From the NCBI GenBank assembly GCA_963989385.1, contig OZ022498.1, positions 106,129,298-106,193,297 on the forward strand: a stretch of 64,000 nucleotides of DNA, in the 5' to 3' direction. The position numbers and the translations under genes were made by a program. Below are positions 40,301-52,300 of the stretch, one piece after another; within the stretch, counting starts at the first letter, position 1; each line of letters starts with the position of its first letter. The notes under the pieces are model-generated. The model saw nothing but the letters and a program-made list of their open reading frames with translations, ran no database searches and was not told where the DNA came from. The stretch is from Ctena decussata (lineage: Eukaryota > Mollusca > Bivalvia > Lucinida > Lucinidae).

Positions 40301-43300
40301 GGCGCCATTAACGGCCATATTGATAACGCTCTAACCTTTCGACGCTTGCTTATAGCAATGCAACATAATTCCCTATTCAATTTCAGCAATGTTCTTATGT
40401 CTTGAATATATAGTCTATATGAAATTGTCGCCTTCACAATTTTCTCGTATGCAGACAACACATTAATGAGAGAAATTCCAAGGACTGAAACTAGGTAGCA
40501 TGTTCATTGTTATTTCTCATAGAATTTCGAACTTTTTTCTTGGTCTAGATTATATCACATTTATATACGATGAACAAGTTTAGGTGCGAACATTCAACTT
40601 ATTGGACCCGGCCACTGCCCGACATGTATTTTCACAGAAACATTGGAAAAGCATGGTCCGTGGTGCATGAGTTCAATTTATCATTTAGTGTTGAGACCAA
40701 TTTCCGAGGATGCGCATTTTGATAATTTTTCCCTGTTCGCATCGACAATCTATGAATCCTGTGGAAAGTCATGGTCGATTAGTGAAAAATAAGAGTGTCG
40801 CCGCTTAGCCGTTGTAAAATTTGTATCTTACGAGAACAATATGGTTGATCGACTTATGTCACTTGCGTTAAATCTTAGAAGCAACAATTAAAAAGAAAAG
40901 AAAAGGGAAATAACATAATTACCTTAACGACATGAGCTAACAATAAAAGCATAGATCAGCCTGCGCGTTTGGTCAGTCTGATCTCCGCTTTCAGTGTTTG
41001 CATGTCTTTCATGACTCAAGCCAAAGGTTCTTAGTCCTTACTTGCATTAAGTAATTACGAGATTCAAAACTTACTTGCAGGTTTCTCAGCCTGTCTTTAC
41101 CTGAAAATAATTCCTAAAAAATTACACACTACCCCCCCCCCCCCAAAAAAAAAAAAAATTGGCGCTCTCTTCTCCGTATAAAATTCTTCAGCCCCATTTC
41201 TGTCGGGTTTTTTTGTCCAGTTTTATATATTTACCATTTTTCTGTCGCAAAAAAAACTTAAATGTTTGTTTCAACAAAGAGCCCATGTTTTCTCCGAAAG
41301 TGACGTAAACGTTTTAGCGTTACGGCAAACGACGTCATGATAACCATAGCAGGAAACAATGACGCTGCGTCAAAATGTATGCGCACGAACATTGAGGCGA
41401 TTTCCCTTTAACCCGATGAGCTTCCATGGATCCTGCACAAGTAGGACCAGCACAAGTAGAAACGATAAGCCCTTTCTGCAGGATAATCTTATCGACGAAA
41501 AAAAAATGAATTTGGTCCCTTTAGAGTGCAGACACTTTCTTTTCAGTGTTAAAGAAAGGATATATATTACATATTTGCTATCTAAAGAACTTCCTATTAG
41601 AAGGGGGACATATATTTATATGCCAGAGTGATCCAACTTGAATTCTGCGGTATACCTCCAATGTACATGTTCTTTTCTGACTATATTTCTAAGGGAGGTG
41701 GGCTTGATGCTCTCCCTAGCAACTAAATCCTCCAAAACGAAGTCTACTCTCAGAGAAAAGAATGTCCTCCTAGTGCAGTAAATTGTTTCCTTTAAGAGTT
41801 GGTCCCCCATTGAGAAGGATTGGAAAAATAAAATGGAAGAGCTGGTTACCTGAAAATGTATCCATTCACCGTAAGATATAGCCAGACACCTTCAAGCTTG
41901 TGATCTAGCAAACATAACAAATATAAAGCATCGCAGAAGGGTGATTGCATATTGGTCCCTTGTAAGGTCCTCTATTTTTTTTTCAGTTCCAGAAACGACG
42001 ACGACGACTACACCACTGCCTGGAACCACATCGAGACCGCCAGGTTTGTTGCATTTGTCAAACTTAACAGCATATGATATGTGTCTTACTCACGGCTCTA
42101 TGCATAAAGGACCTCTGACAGTATCAATGCATATTTGCCTATTTTTCGACAAATTATTGCACCTTCCTCGGGCAGCAAAAGTTGAAATATTTGGCATTAA
42201 TATGTAAACGTGTGTACTATAAAGACATTTTAACAGTAATTTTGAAAAATTATAATACCTGTAGACTAACTTAAACCGATTTTATCAAGAGGGGTAGGTG
42301 AATTTTTCAGTCTCTGAAAATAAGTCTATTTTTTCGGTTTTCTAGTATATCGAAATTTTAATTGATAACTATGCTAAAACTGACGTACACACTACTGTTA
42401 CTGATATCATGCAATATTTTGTTTTCAGTAATAAGGACCTTAGCCTATTTTTAGATATAAAGGGTGAAAGTACCCCACCCACTTTTTCAGTTTTTCAGCT
42501 GTAGACTATCTTTTCCTCCCGTGCCTCAGCAAGCCACTCACATATAATGTGTATTATGATTGTACACACGTACATGCAAAGTGGCTAGCTGAGGGGGGGG
42601 GGGGAGTATCTTTAAAAAAACTTTTCCTGTTTCCATTACGTTTAATTATAAAATTTAGCTTTTTCCACCAAAAATCGAAGTCTGTGTGCTAAAAATCAGA
42701 AATAAAATTCATAGCCAGTTATGGGAAGTTGAGAGCAACAAATTTAAAGAGAATTCTTGGGTATATCAAAAATTTAATTTTGACTAATTTTATAGGCAAA
42801 TCAACATTACAACCGTCAGAGGTCCTTTAAAAGTTATCTTCTAAAGAATACAAAATTTTAATTTCAGGTCCGAAAATAAATTTCATATCTGTGTTTTGTA
42901 TAAGTTGATCGCTTCAGATTTGTGTTCTGTATGAGTTAATCAAAGTCCGACTACCCTGGCGATGCTCCTGCTCACGTTGCTGGAAACAGAACATAACAAA
43001 CAGTTCCAGGCGTTTCCAGAAAGACTCAACAAATTTTAAAAAAAATGCTGTTTATGTCCCCTTTACTACGATCAAGAGATTCGCTCCTGTCTGTCTGTCC
43101 GTTTGTTTGTCATCTGTCCGTTCTTCACACTTTATGTGTATATAGTTTCTATAAACATCTTCTCCTATAGTTTTAAATGGATCTTTTTCAAACTTGGCAC
43201 ACATGTGATCTTTTGTTGCAGACAAATTTGATTTTGACAGATCTCCGTGCACAGTTTTCAGTCGATTTCAGATCATTTTCATAACATTATTGACTTTATG

Positions 43301-46300
43301 CAAATACACAGTCACGTAGCCTAATTAGTATTTTTGATAACACACCACACCATTTTGTGATGTACACAGCCCTGTGACAGCATCGCATGTAGCATCATTC
43401 GTGTCTTACAAACACAATTTTCTAGTTTGCCAAAGAGAGTCTTTCATTAGCAAATTGTTTGAATTCTCTTTTAAGAGAAACTTTTTCACACAACAGTAGC
43501 GGTGTTTAACTTCAGAGCGACATTGGATAGGCCAAACTTTTGTAGAAATATAAAATATGCATGTTGAAACGTAAGAAAAATGAGCCGCGACACGACAAAA
43601 CCAACAGAGTGGTTGTGCGCCCAGCGCAGACTCGGATCAGCCTGGGCATTCGCCCAGTCTGATCAGAGTCTTTGCTGTCCGCATGGAGGTAGCTTATACC
43701 ATTAGCTACCCTTTGAGCACTGAACGAAGAGTCTAAAAAACTGGGCGGCTGCCCAGGTTGATCTGAGTCTTCGCATGGCGCACAACCACAGTGTTGGTTT
43801 TGTCGTGTCGCGGCTCAAATGATTAGGTAGATTTCTTGAGTGCTTACAGACTTTTCATAACATTTTTTTTTCAGGAAATCAGCTGTTAGACAATGCTAAG
43901 TTTACAGTCTCCTTTTTGGACGATACCACAGTCAATGTTGGCTGGGCTGTTTTATATAACGTCACAGACTACACTCTCAATCTGACCTTGTTCTATTATG
44001 CAAGTAGTATTGGGGATTGCGAGGAAATAAACCCACCTGAAATTTTCAACGAGTACGTAACTAGCCCAGCATGCACACAATCTTCAATCAACCTTGATTC
44101 AACGTCATGACGTTGAATCAAGGTTGATTCAAGATTGTGTGCCCAGTTGGTAAAAATCTCCATATTTAATAAAGATTTTAGGTCAGTTACCGTATGGATT
44201 TAATGCCCCGTCACACACTCTAAATTAAGGTGATGTTCAACCATCTTCTATGCTGAAAATTTTGTTTAAGGCCAGTGTTATAAGTTGGCAGTTAAAGGGA
44301 TTATACATGTTTTTTTTCTTTCATGCAATTAAGATTTGCCCGGATCCGACGGAGTTGTTCGATATAGAGGAATATATAAACTACAAATATAAACTGTATT
44401 ACAATCAGTTTGACAGTAATCTAAATGCTTCTAATATAAACGTATTCATACCAAATTTAGTGCCACAGACGCGTGTTTCTGTATTTAACTTCTTTAGTGT
44501 CGCTAAACCCAAAATAAAATCATTTCTTGAAAATTGTTTAGATAGGATGCGAGGGTTCAAACTTCATACGGGCGGAGGGGGGAGGGGGGGGGGTGGAGGG
44601 GAGCAAATAATACAGTTACACTCAAACAAACGTAGGATTGTTATTCATGCATATTATGAAATGATTTCGTTGGGAAACACGGCAAAGATGGCCGTTTTAT
44701 AATACAATCTGCATCGTAATGGCTTTGACGTTGACGAAATCAAAAACTAAATACTTATTTCTTAACGAGAATATAATGTCATATATTATATAAACACATG
44801 TTGGCTTGAACCGTGTTTTTCCGTGGGCACAGAATATGAAAGACACAGCCCACCCCTCTTTAGTTGCTGCTTTTAACTTTTGCAGATTCGAGCCGCGACG
44901 TGAGAAAACCAACAAAGTGGTTGTGCGCGCAGCGCAGACTCAGATCATCCTAGGCATCCGCCCAGTCTGATCAGAGTCTTCACTGTGCGCATGGAGGTAG
45001 CTTAGACCCTTAGCTACCCTTTAAGCGCTTAAGCGCTTAATGAAGATGCTGATAAGACTTATCAGGTGCCCAGGCTGATCTGAGTCTGCACCGGGCGCAT
45101 GACCACATTGTTGGTTTTCTCGTGTCGCGGCTCAAATGTCTCTCGATAATGGGATGCGCTATCAGAGAAATGCATACAGTAACTGCAAAGGTGTTCCAAA
45201 TACAGAGTCATAAATGAGCCCAAACAAAAGTGGCATGTGCGACCAGCAGAAACTCAGAACAGCATGAACATATGCCCAGTCTGAGCAGACTTTTTGCTGT
45301 CGACAAGGAGTTAGCTTTGCCCCTTAGCTACCCTTAGAGCACACAGCGAAGATGCTGATCAGACTGGCTGATCTGAGTCAGACAGGCTGATCTGAGTCTT
45401 CGCTGGGTGCACATGCCACTTTATTGGTTTTGTCGTGTCGCGGCTCGAATTTATTGATCAACGGTCTACACACGTAGCAGACTTAGCAGTTCATAAGAGT
45501 AAATCTATTTCTATTTTCAGGACAATTCCTGCTGCAGGTAGCTTCAATATATCACAACTGTTACCATGGCGACAGTACACTGTCAATGTGACAGCAATGA
45601 GTATTGAACACGATATTGAAGATTTCATCTCGAAAGTTTTCTCTACAACTGAACAAGGTACTTATGCCAGAAGACAGGTTAGGTTGCATATTGTTTTCAT
45701 TACTTTGAAAAAAGACCTTACGCCATACACATGTTATCAGTAATTCTCTCAGTACGAACACAAGAACACAAAAAAACCCGTACAATTTACCTACTTAATA
45801 ATGATTGCGACTTGCAGATACAAGATTTAGTCTGCGCATCAGTTCAGGGCCCGAGGTTATAAAACATTTTTCATGCTCAACTCAGCTGAGCATGAAATTT
45901 TACCTGCTAATAAATAGCAAATTACTGATAAGTACAAATGTTTTCTTGCTCAGTTTAGCTGAGTATGTAATTTTCTCTGCTTATGAATGTGAAAATGCCA
46001 ACATTAGTTGGCATTTTCATATTTATCAGCAGAGAAAATTTCATGCTCAGCTGAGTTGAGCATGAAAAAAGTTTTATAACCTCGGGGCCTGATTGTTCTG
46101 AATTTCCGCATTCCTGGGATTTATAGATGTAAGCGAAAAGGGAAGACTGATCAGACAGTGTGGATACGCCGGGTGGTCTGTGTCTCCCTAGTTCGCATAT
46201 TAAGTTAGATACCTTATGATTTTCACATGGCGTCATTCAACTCAATAAAATCGAGACAAACCACTTGGAAATTAAAAAGAAGAAAAATGATAATCCTGGG

Positions 46301-49300
46301 CCGTGTAATCAGATTTCTTGCACAGTAGAAAATATTATCGTGTTCAAATAGTACATTGTAAGCATGATCAAGATTTTATTATTCAAACAGGTTCATTTCA
46401 TAATATTCATGTTTTCATTATGACAAAAATGCTTTTTCAGCGAATATTTTATTTGTCAGTGTAATGACCCCATACGAGTTAAAAAATGGAGAATCGCATT
46501 TAGGAGATTATATAAACTATAATAGTCAATTGATGCTTAATTTATGGTTGATTATAATTATATTAACAGAAACGCATTTGACATTGCATAGGTGCGCATT
46601 CACAGAAACGCATTTGACATTGCACATGTGTGCATAAACTGATCGCATCTCGGTCCTGAGGATGACATTCCAGTGCATTGTGGTTCTGATAAATACATGT
46701 AATGCTATTTCTACATCTACCAATTAAGTGCATAATCGTAATGGATTGGACTGTTCACAGCATCTCTGGGCAATACTTGCGACTGTTGTCCACAAATGCA
46801 TGAAATATACTTAAGGACAAAAGTTCAGCACGGATGTTAACATAACATCCGTGCAGAAATTTTGTCCTTAAGTATAGTTGTTTTTTTGCTACATTCAGGC
46901 TTGAATTGTGGTGATGGTTAAACTGTTTGTAAAATACTACATATTGGCTATATCGCCAATATGTAGTATTTCACAAGCGGTTTAACCTTCATTATTTTAT
47001 TTGTCTTATAAACTTAAGCAAAATATTTTTTTTTCATAGAGCCATCTGGCGCTATACAAAACATCCAAGTAACAGCAAGAACAAAGAATGGCGGCACTGC
47101 TACTTGGGATAACCTGCCATGTGCTGACAGAGGAGGAGATTTGCTATATTATTTTCTAGAAGTGTACGCCTTGCCAGCCACCACACTGCAGTACGCGCAT
47201 GGGACGAATGTGACTTCACACTTCATTAGTTCCTTGTTGCCATATAGACTTTATGGCATCAACGTGACGTTTGTCAACAGCAAAGGGTCTAGTGAGTCTA
47301 CGAATCTGACGGAATTTCGGACGCTAGAAGATGGCAAGTATTGTCCATGTGATATAGAACGATTCACTTAGAAACAGTTAGTGGATGCATTTGATAGAGC
47401 GACCAGTGTGGCCTAATGTTTCAGCATTCTTAAATGCCAGCGAGTAATTGTTGTTCGTATGTAAGAGATGAAGTCATGCTAACAAAAGGCGAAAGAGTTT
47501 TTCGCCGAGCACTCGGTTTCACTTTACCCATCAAAAATAAGTGAACAAAATTGAAAAAAAAAAAAAAAAAAAAAAAAAAACAAACAACATAATGGACTGG
47601 ATACCTCTGGGCTTTATTTACGAGGCTATAAAACCTGATTTACATGCTAGGCTTCGCGTTCAAGTAAATGCATTCACAAACTTTAAGCTATATTAACACA
47701 TTGCAAATGTCATAAGAACCCACTTCTATTTTCTTATTTCAGTTCCCGGCCCACCGTCTATTTCCACCATTACAACAGAACGTACGTCACTGACTGTCAC
47801 CATTGTTCCACCCGCCATTACTAATGGCGTTTTGACCAACTATGTCGTCACCATAGATACAAGCAGAGACTTCAGCACAGCTATTTCACGGACACAGAGC
47901 GTAACACAAGGAAATACTGTAACCATTCCGCTTTTGGCTTTCTCACTCTACTACGTCAAGGTACACAATCCATCAGTAACACAACGTCGAAATGACATCG
48001 TACTGACGTCGATGCGACGTGATGACGTCGCATCAACGTAAGTATGATATCATTTCGACGTCATGTGTCTGCTGGGATAACTTTCAAGTTCTGTTTCAAT
48101 ATTAACTCATTTATGTCTAATGGTCTTTTTTTCATCTTCAATTGGATGAGTCAATTCATCCTTTGGGGGGGGTCTGTTTATTTAGCATAATAGGTATAGG
48201 TGTACTGTTTATTCAAACAGTGTAGACCCGAATTAGATGCCGCGTTCTGCAGCGTCATGGGAATGGTGGGAAATCGGTAAAAAAGAGAAGAGTAGTCTAT
48301 TTGCCAGATTCCCAGGCTGGTTCATATACTTTCTCTTGGCACGTAAAATCACTTTTCGCGCGATGCTTCTAAAGTACGATCCATTGCAGTACGCTTGTAA
48401 AGTGCATACAATTATTTGATTAGAACGACTTTTATTTTTAGGTATATTGAGAGAAAGAAACAGTTTTGTATAGATGTAATAAACTTATGCCATTAAATTG
48501 TCCTACATGTACCACAGTAGCAAATTTTTCCAAGTCTTTCAGGATATATGTTTTATCATTATTCACTTAATACTGTTTTTTGTGTGACCACCGCCACAAA
48601 AGTGAAGAAAAAAAATCTTTTTTTTTTTTACCAAATCTTGGTGCTGTGCTTCTACCATATTATGAGTTTGAAGACTAGCAAAGCAACGTGTAATTATGTT
48701 CGCTGATATAATTTCAGGTTCGAGCTGAAACTAGTGCTGGGCCAGGACCTTACAGTCCTGTCTACAACGCCACGACAAAAGAAGATGTTCCTAACCCTCC
48801 GGAAAATTTGAACTTTGAACCCGACATACGAAATGAAAGCTGTATAGGTCTGACATGGTCCACACCATCAGTCGTCACTGGAACTATTACAGGATATAAT
48901 GTAAGTATACTTAAGGACAAACGTTTTGCACGGATGTTAATTTAACATCCGTACAGAACGTTTGTCCTTAAGTATGTATATTTCTTTAGATTTTATTTAC
49001 CGTCATCGGCATTATGCACGCTTGAAAGCCTGAGCAGGTGGGGCCCTTTGTTCTATGATTATTTGTCACTTTAAATATACCACTGACACCCCATAAGACA
49101 CAAAAAGATATATAAGCAGTTGCTGTTTGTCCCATTTTCAATGTTATACAAGATGAGTTAAAAGTAAGTTTCTTGTATGCATAATAAATCTCTAACAATC
49201 TTTAGCTACATCACCCGGTTGAACCGTCTGTATGGGGAGATAGATACTCTACGATCTTTTGCGATTAGATCATCGACATGTACCATGCTTTTCTCACTCG

Positions 49301-52300
49301 TACTATGGGGAGATAGATACTCTACGATCTTTTGCGATTAGATCATCGACATGTACCATGCTTTTCTCACTCGTACTATGGGGAGATAGATACTCTACGA
49401 TCTTTTGCGATTAGATCATCGACATGTACCATGCTTTTCTCACTCGTACTACAATAGGCAATGTAGGTTTTGCACGTTACGAGTTATTTCTTGCTAGAAA
49501 TTAGAGTAGCCAGGTATTGTGGTATAAGTAAAATGTCTCCTCGTATAGTGCAGATTATGTTTTCTGGTCCTTTGGGATCATTGAGTTCATTTGAGTTATT
49601 TTGAAAATAGAGTTCCACTTAAGCCGGTGCTAGGGGGCGTGGCTGGTGTCGCACATTTCATTACTGGTCATGAACAGACTCAATTAAACCGAGTCTGCTA
49701 TTTTCTGTTCTTTGATAAGTTATATTCCTTGCTTCCAAAGCATCTCACAATTCAGAACTTGTATAACGGTATGATTAATGGATGAATAACAATTAAATAT
49801 CGAATTATTATATTAAACGAAAAGAACTCAATATTGTACGTTTTAGAGCACAAGGAGATGTATCCTATTTATTTTTCTGCTAAGTTTTAAGGCTGGTCCA
49901 TGCATTTGCCAAAGTCACGCACGTTCAGATCCATTGTTGCTTGTCGCAGTTCATATAGTCATGCATTTTCTTGTATATTGAAGCAATTGCATTAATGATA
50001 CTTTACAGGTGAGCTACTCCGAGACCGGCACGAGCGCAGAGCAGAAATTGACGACCAATGTAGCATCAACATCCGCCACAATCTGTGACTTGAACTCGGG
50101 GCGCTATTACGATATTGAGGTATACTCGAGAGGCAGCGCAGGATACAGTGCTCCAACCACATACCAGACCTCAACAGAACAATCTGACCCTCCTGTACCA
50201 CCTAAACCAGTGGTACTCAATACGACTGCAACATCCATTGGTAAGTATTAAGCTTGGACACCCCTCCACCCTCATCAGAATGATTTCGTTTCAACATCGA
50301 TCACAATTTCAAAATTACATAATCGCGTCGCATACGTTGATACGACGTCATTTAGACGTTGTTTGTCGGTTGGGATAATGTTTCACCAAATCATAGCTCA
50401 ATTTCAATTTACAGAAATATACCAAAATACCGAATTGTTACTGCATTTGAATGTTCTTTTTGTTGCTTGAATGATGTGAGCCGTTACACAACAAAACCAA
50501 CGAAGTGGCATGTGCGCCCAGCGAATACTCAGATCAGACTGGGCGTCTCCTATTATTTAGGAGACAAATCCAATTTAATCTGCAAAGTTGAGTTCTGTTT
50601 GACTCGGCAGATCCGTCTATGCAATGGCCTAGACAAATGTGCTCGTCCGAACAAATATATTATTTGACAATATCAGAAAGTGGATAGATAGCTGGATTGA
50701 TGGATGAATGGATTTGTTACTCCCTTTTCAAGTAACAGTCAATTTGAGACGAGGGTAGGATGATAAGGAACAGCTGTTTGTAGTGAAACAGAATTCCACA
50801 GCCGTACGGATTCGAATTCTTTGTGGCATGCTCAGTAAACCAGCGCTGAAACTACTGCACTACCAAAGTGCCTCTTGATGTCTCTAAAACGGAGACATCC
50901 GAACAATGACAGACAGGTTATAAAGAACCGGTATAGCTAATTTTTCTGCGAGTTTTAATTTTGCTAAACCCTGAGCATGTTATGACAGCTCAAAACCTAT
51001 AGGTAGCAATGTCGAAAACCCTGTATAGCATGCCATACGAGTGTCAAAGTTATCCTACAACCGAGGTATTGTTTAGTCTGGTTCTGTTGCCTTATGTATA
51101 CAAATTACTTTATAAAGCATTTCGAATTTTATTACATTATTTTTTATGTACAGCAATATCTTAAACAAAACAGTATCAGTCTGGCTTTGTTTTTGTGCTC
51201 CGTAAAACATTGCGCAATATTCGGACGGTGAAACGTTTTCAAAATTTACCTTATGTTACTGAATAGTGCTTTCTTTTGCTACCAGACATTCACTAAAGAT
51301 TCCTATAGGTAAAGCCGCCTTCTTTTATTTATTACAGGAATCGCGCTGGATTCCGTTGTTTTGTCAACTCCGGCTCTGAGATACAACTACATCATTTTTG
51401 TCAGTGACGTTACGAGTCAGCGTCAAAAACGGGACACATGCATGGACGGTGCTGAAATGTCAAGAATGAAGCGAGCAGTTGGAACCGGCAATGTTTCATG
51501 CCCGAGTGAAGACGATGTGCAGGGTTACATTGCAAGAAATTTCAGCCAATCAGATATCCCGACACGGACCGAATTCATTGTTGGCGATGGTAAATCTTAC
51601 GGAGATTATAACAACACGATCTTAGTTGAAGACCATTTGTACGTCATTTCTTACGTTCTCACAAGTTATTTTGAAGGAATTTGTAAATACAGCTTCTCAA
51701 CACCCGATAATCCAGTCAAAGCAGCAGCAATCATAGGTATCAGCAGCGAACCAACCACAATACCAGAAGACAACACAGCACTAATCATCGTAATAGTTGT
51801 ATTAGTTTTGATCATCCTTGTTGTAATTATCATTGTTATTCTGGTATGCTGGTTACGCCGTAGGTCACGTGCACAGAAGTATGTTCCACAAATAAATGAT
51901 GAAAAATATGACCTTAAAGTGTATAAAGTCGATGATTACGATCCGCAAAAGTATTGGAACACTGTTTACTCCTTGAGAGAAAGCAGGTATATAATAGCTG
52001 GGAGAAAGTATTTGCCTGAGGACCAGCAGTTTATGAATGGGTCGGTCGGCGTCGGCAACACCGGACCACCAATCAAATTTAGTGACGAGTTTCATAGTCT
52101 TCCTCATGAGAAAGGATCTCCATCTGACTTTGCAAAGCGACCTGAAAATACTTTAAAGAATCGGTTTTCTCACCTGCTGCCTTATGATCACAGCAGAGTT
52201 ATCTTGGAGCCTGATACAAATTCATCAAGTAATTACATCAATGCTAATTTCGTAGCTGGGTATAAAAATCAGAATGCATATATAGCTGCCCAGAGTCCGT

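Noticed and set aside
43052..43252. Possible minus-strand exon near CTGTCTGTCTGTCCG
   Set aside because: Matches a dispersed simple-repeat-bearing element type. No cysteine pattern or domain, and no splice frame.
47334..47352. GT donor at 47346 instead of GC at 47334 for exon 11
   Set aside because: Phase would also fit, but the site GTCCAT is poor and the junction would lose the canonical EDVPGPP linker.
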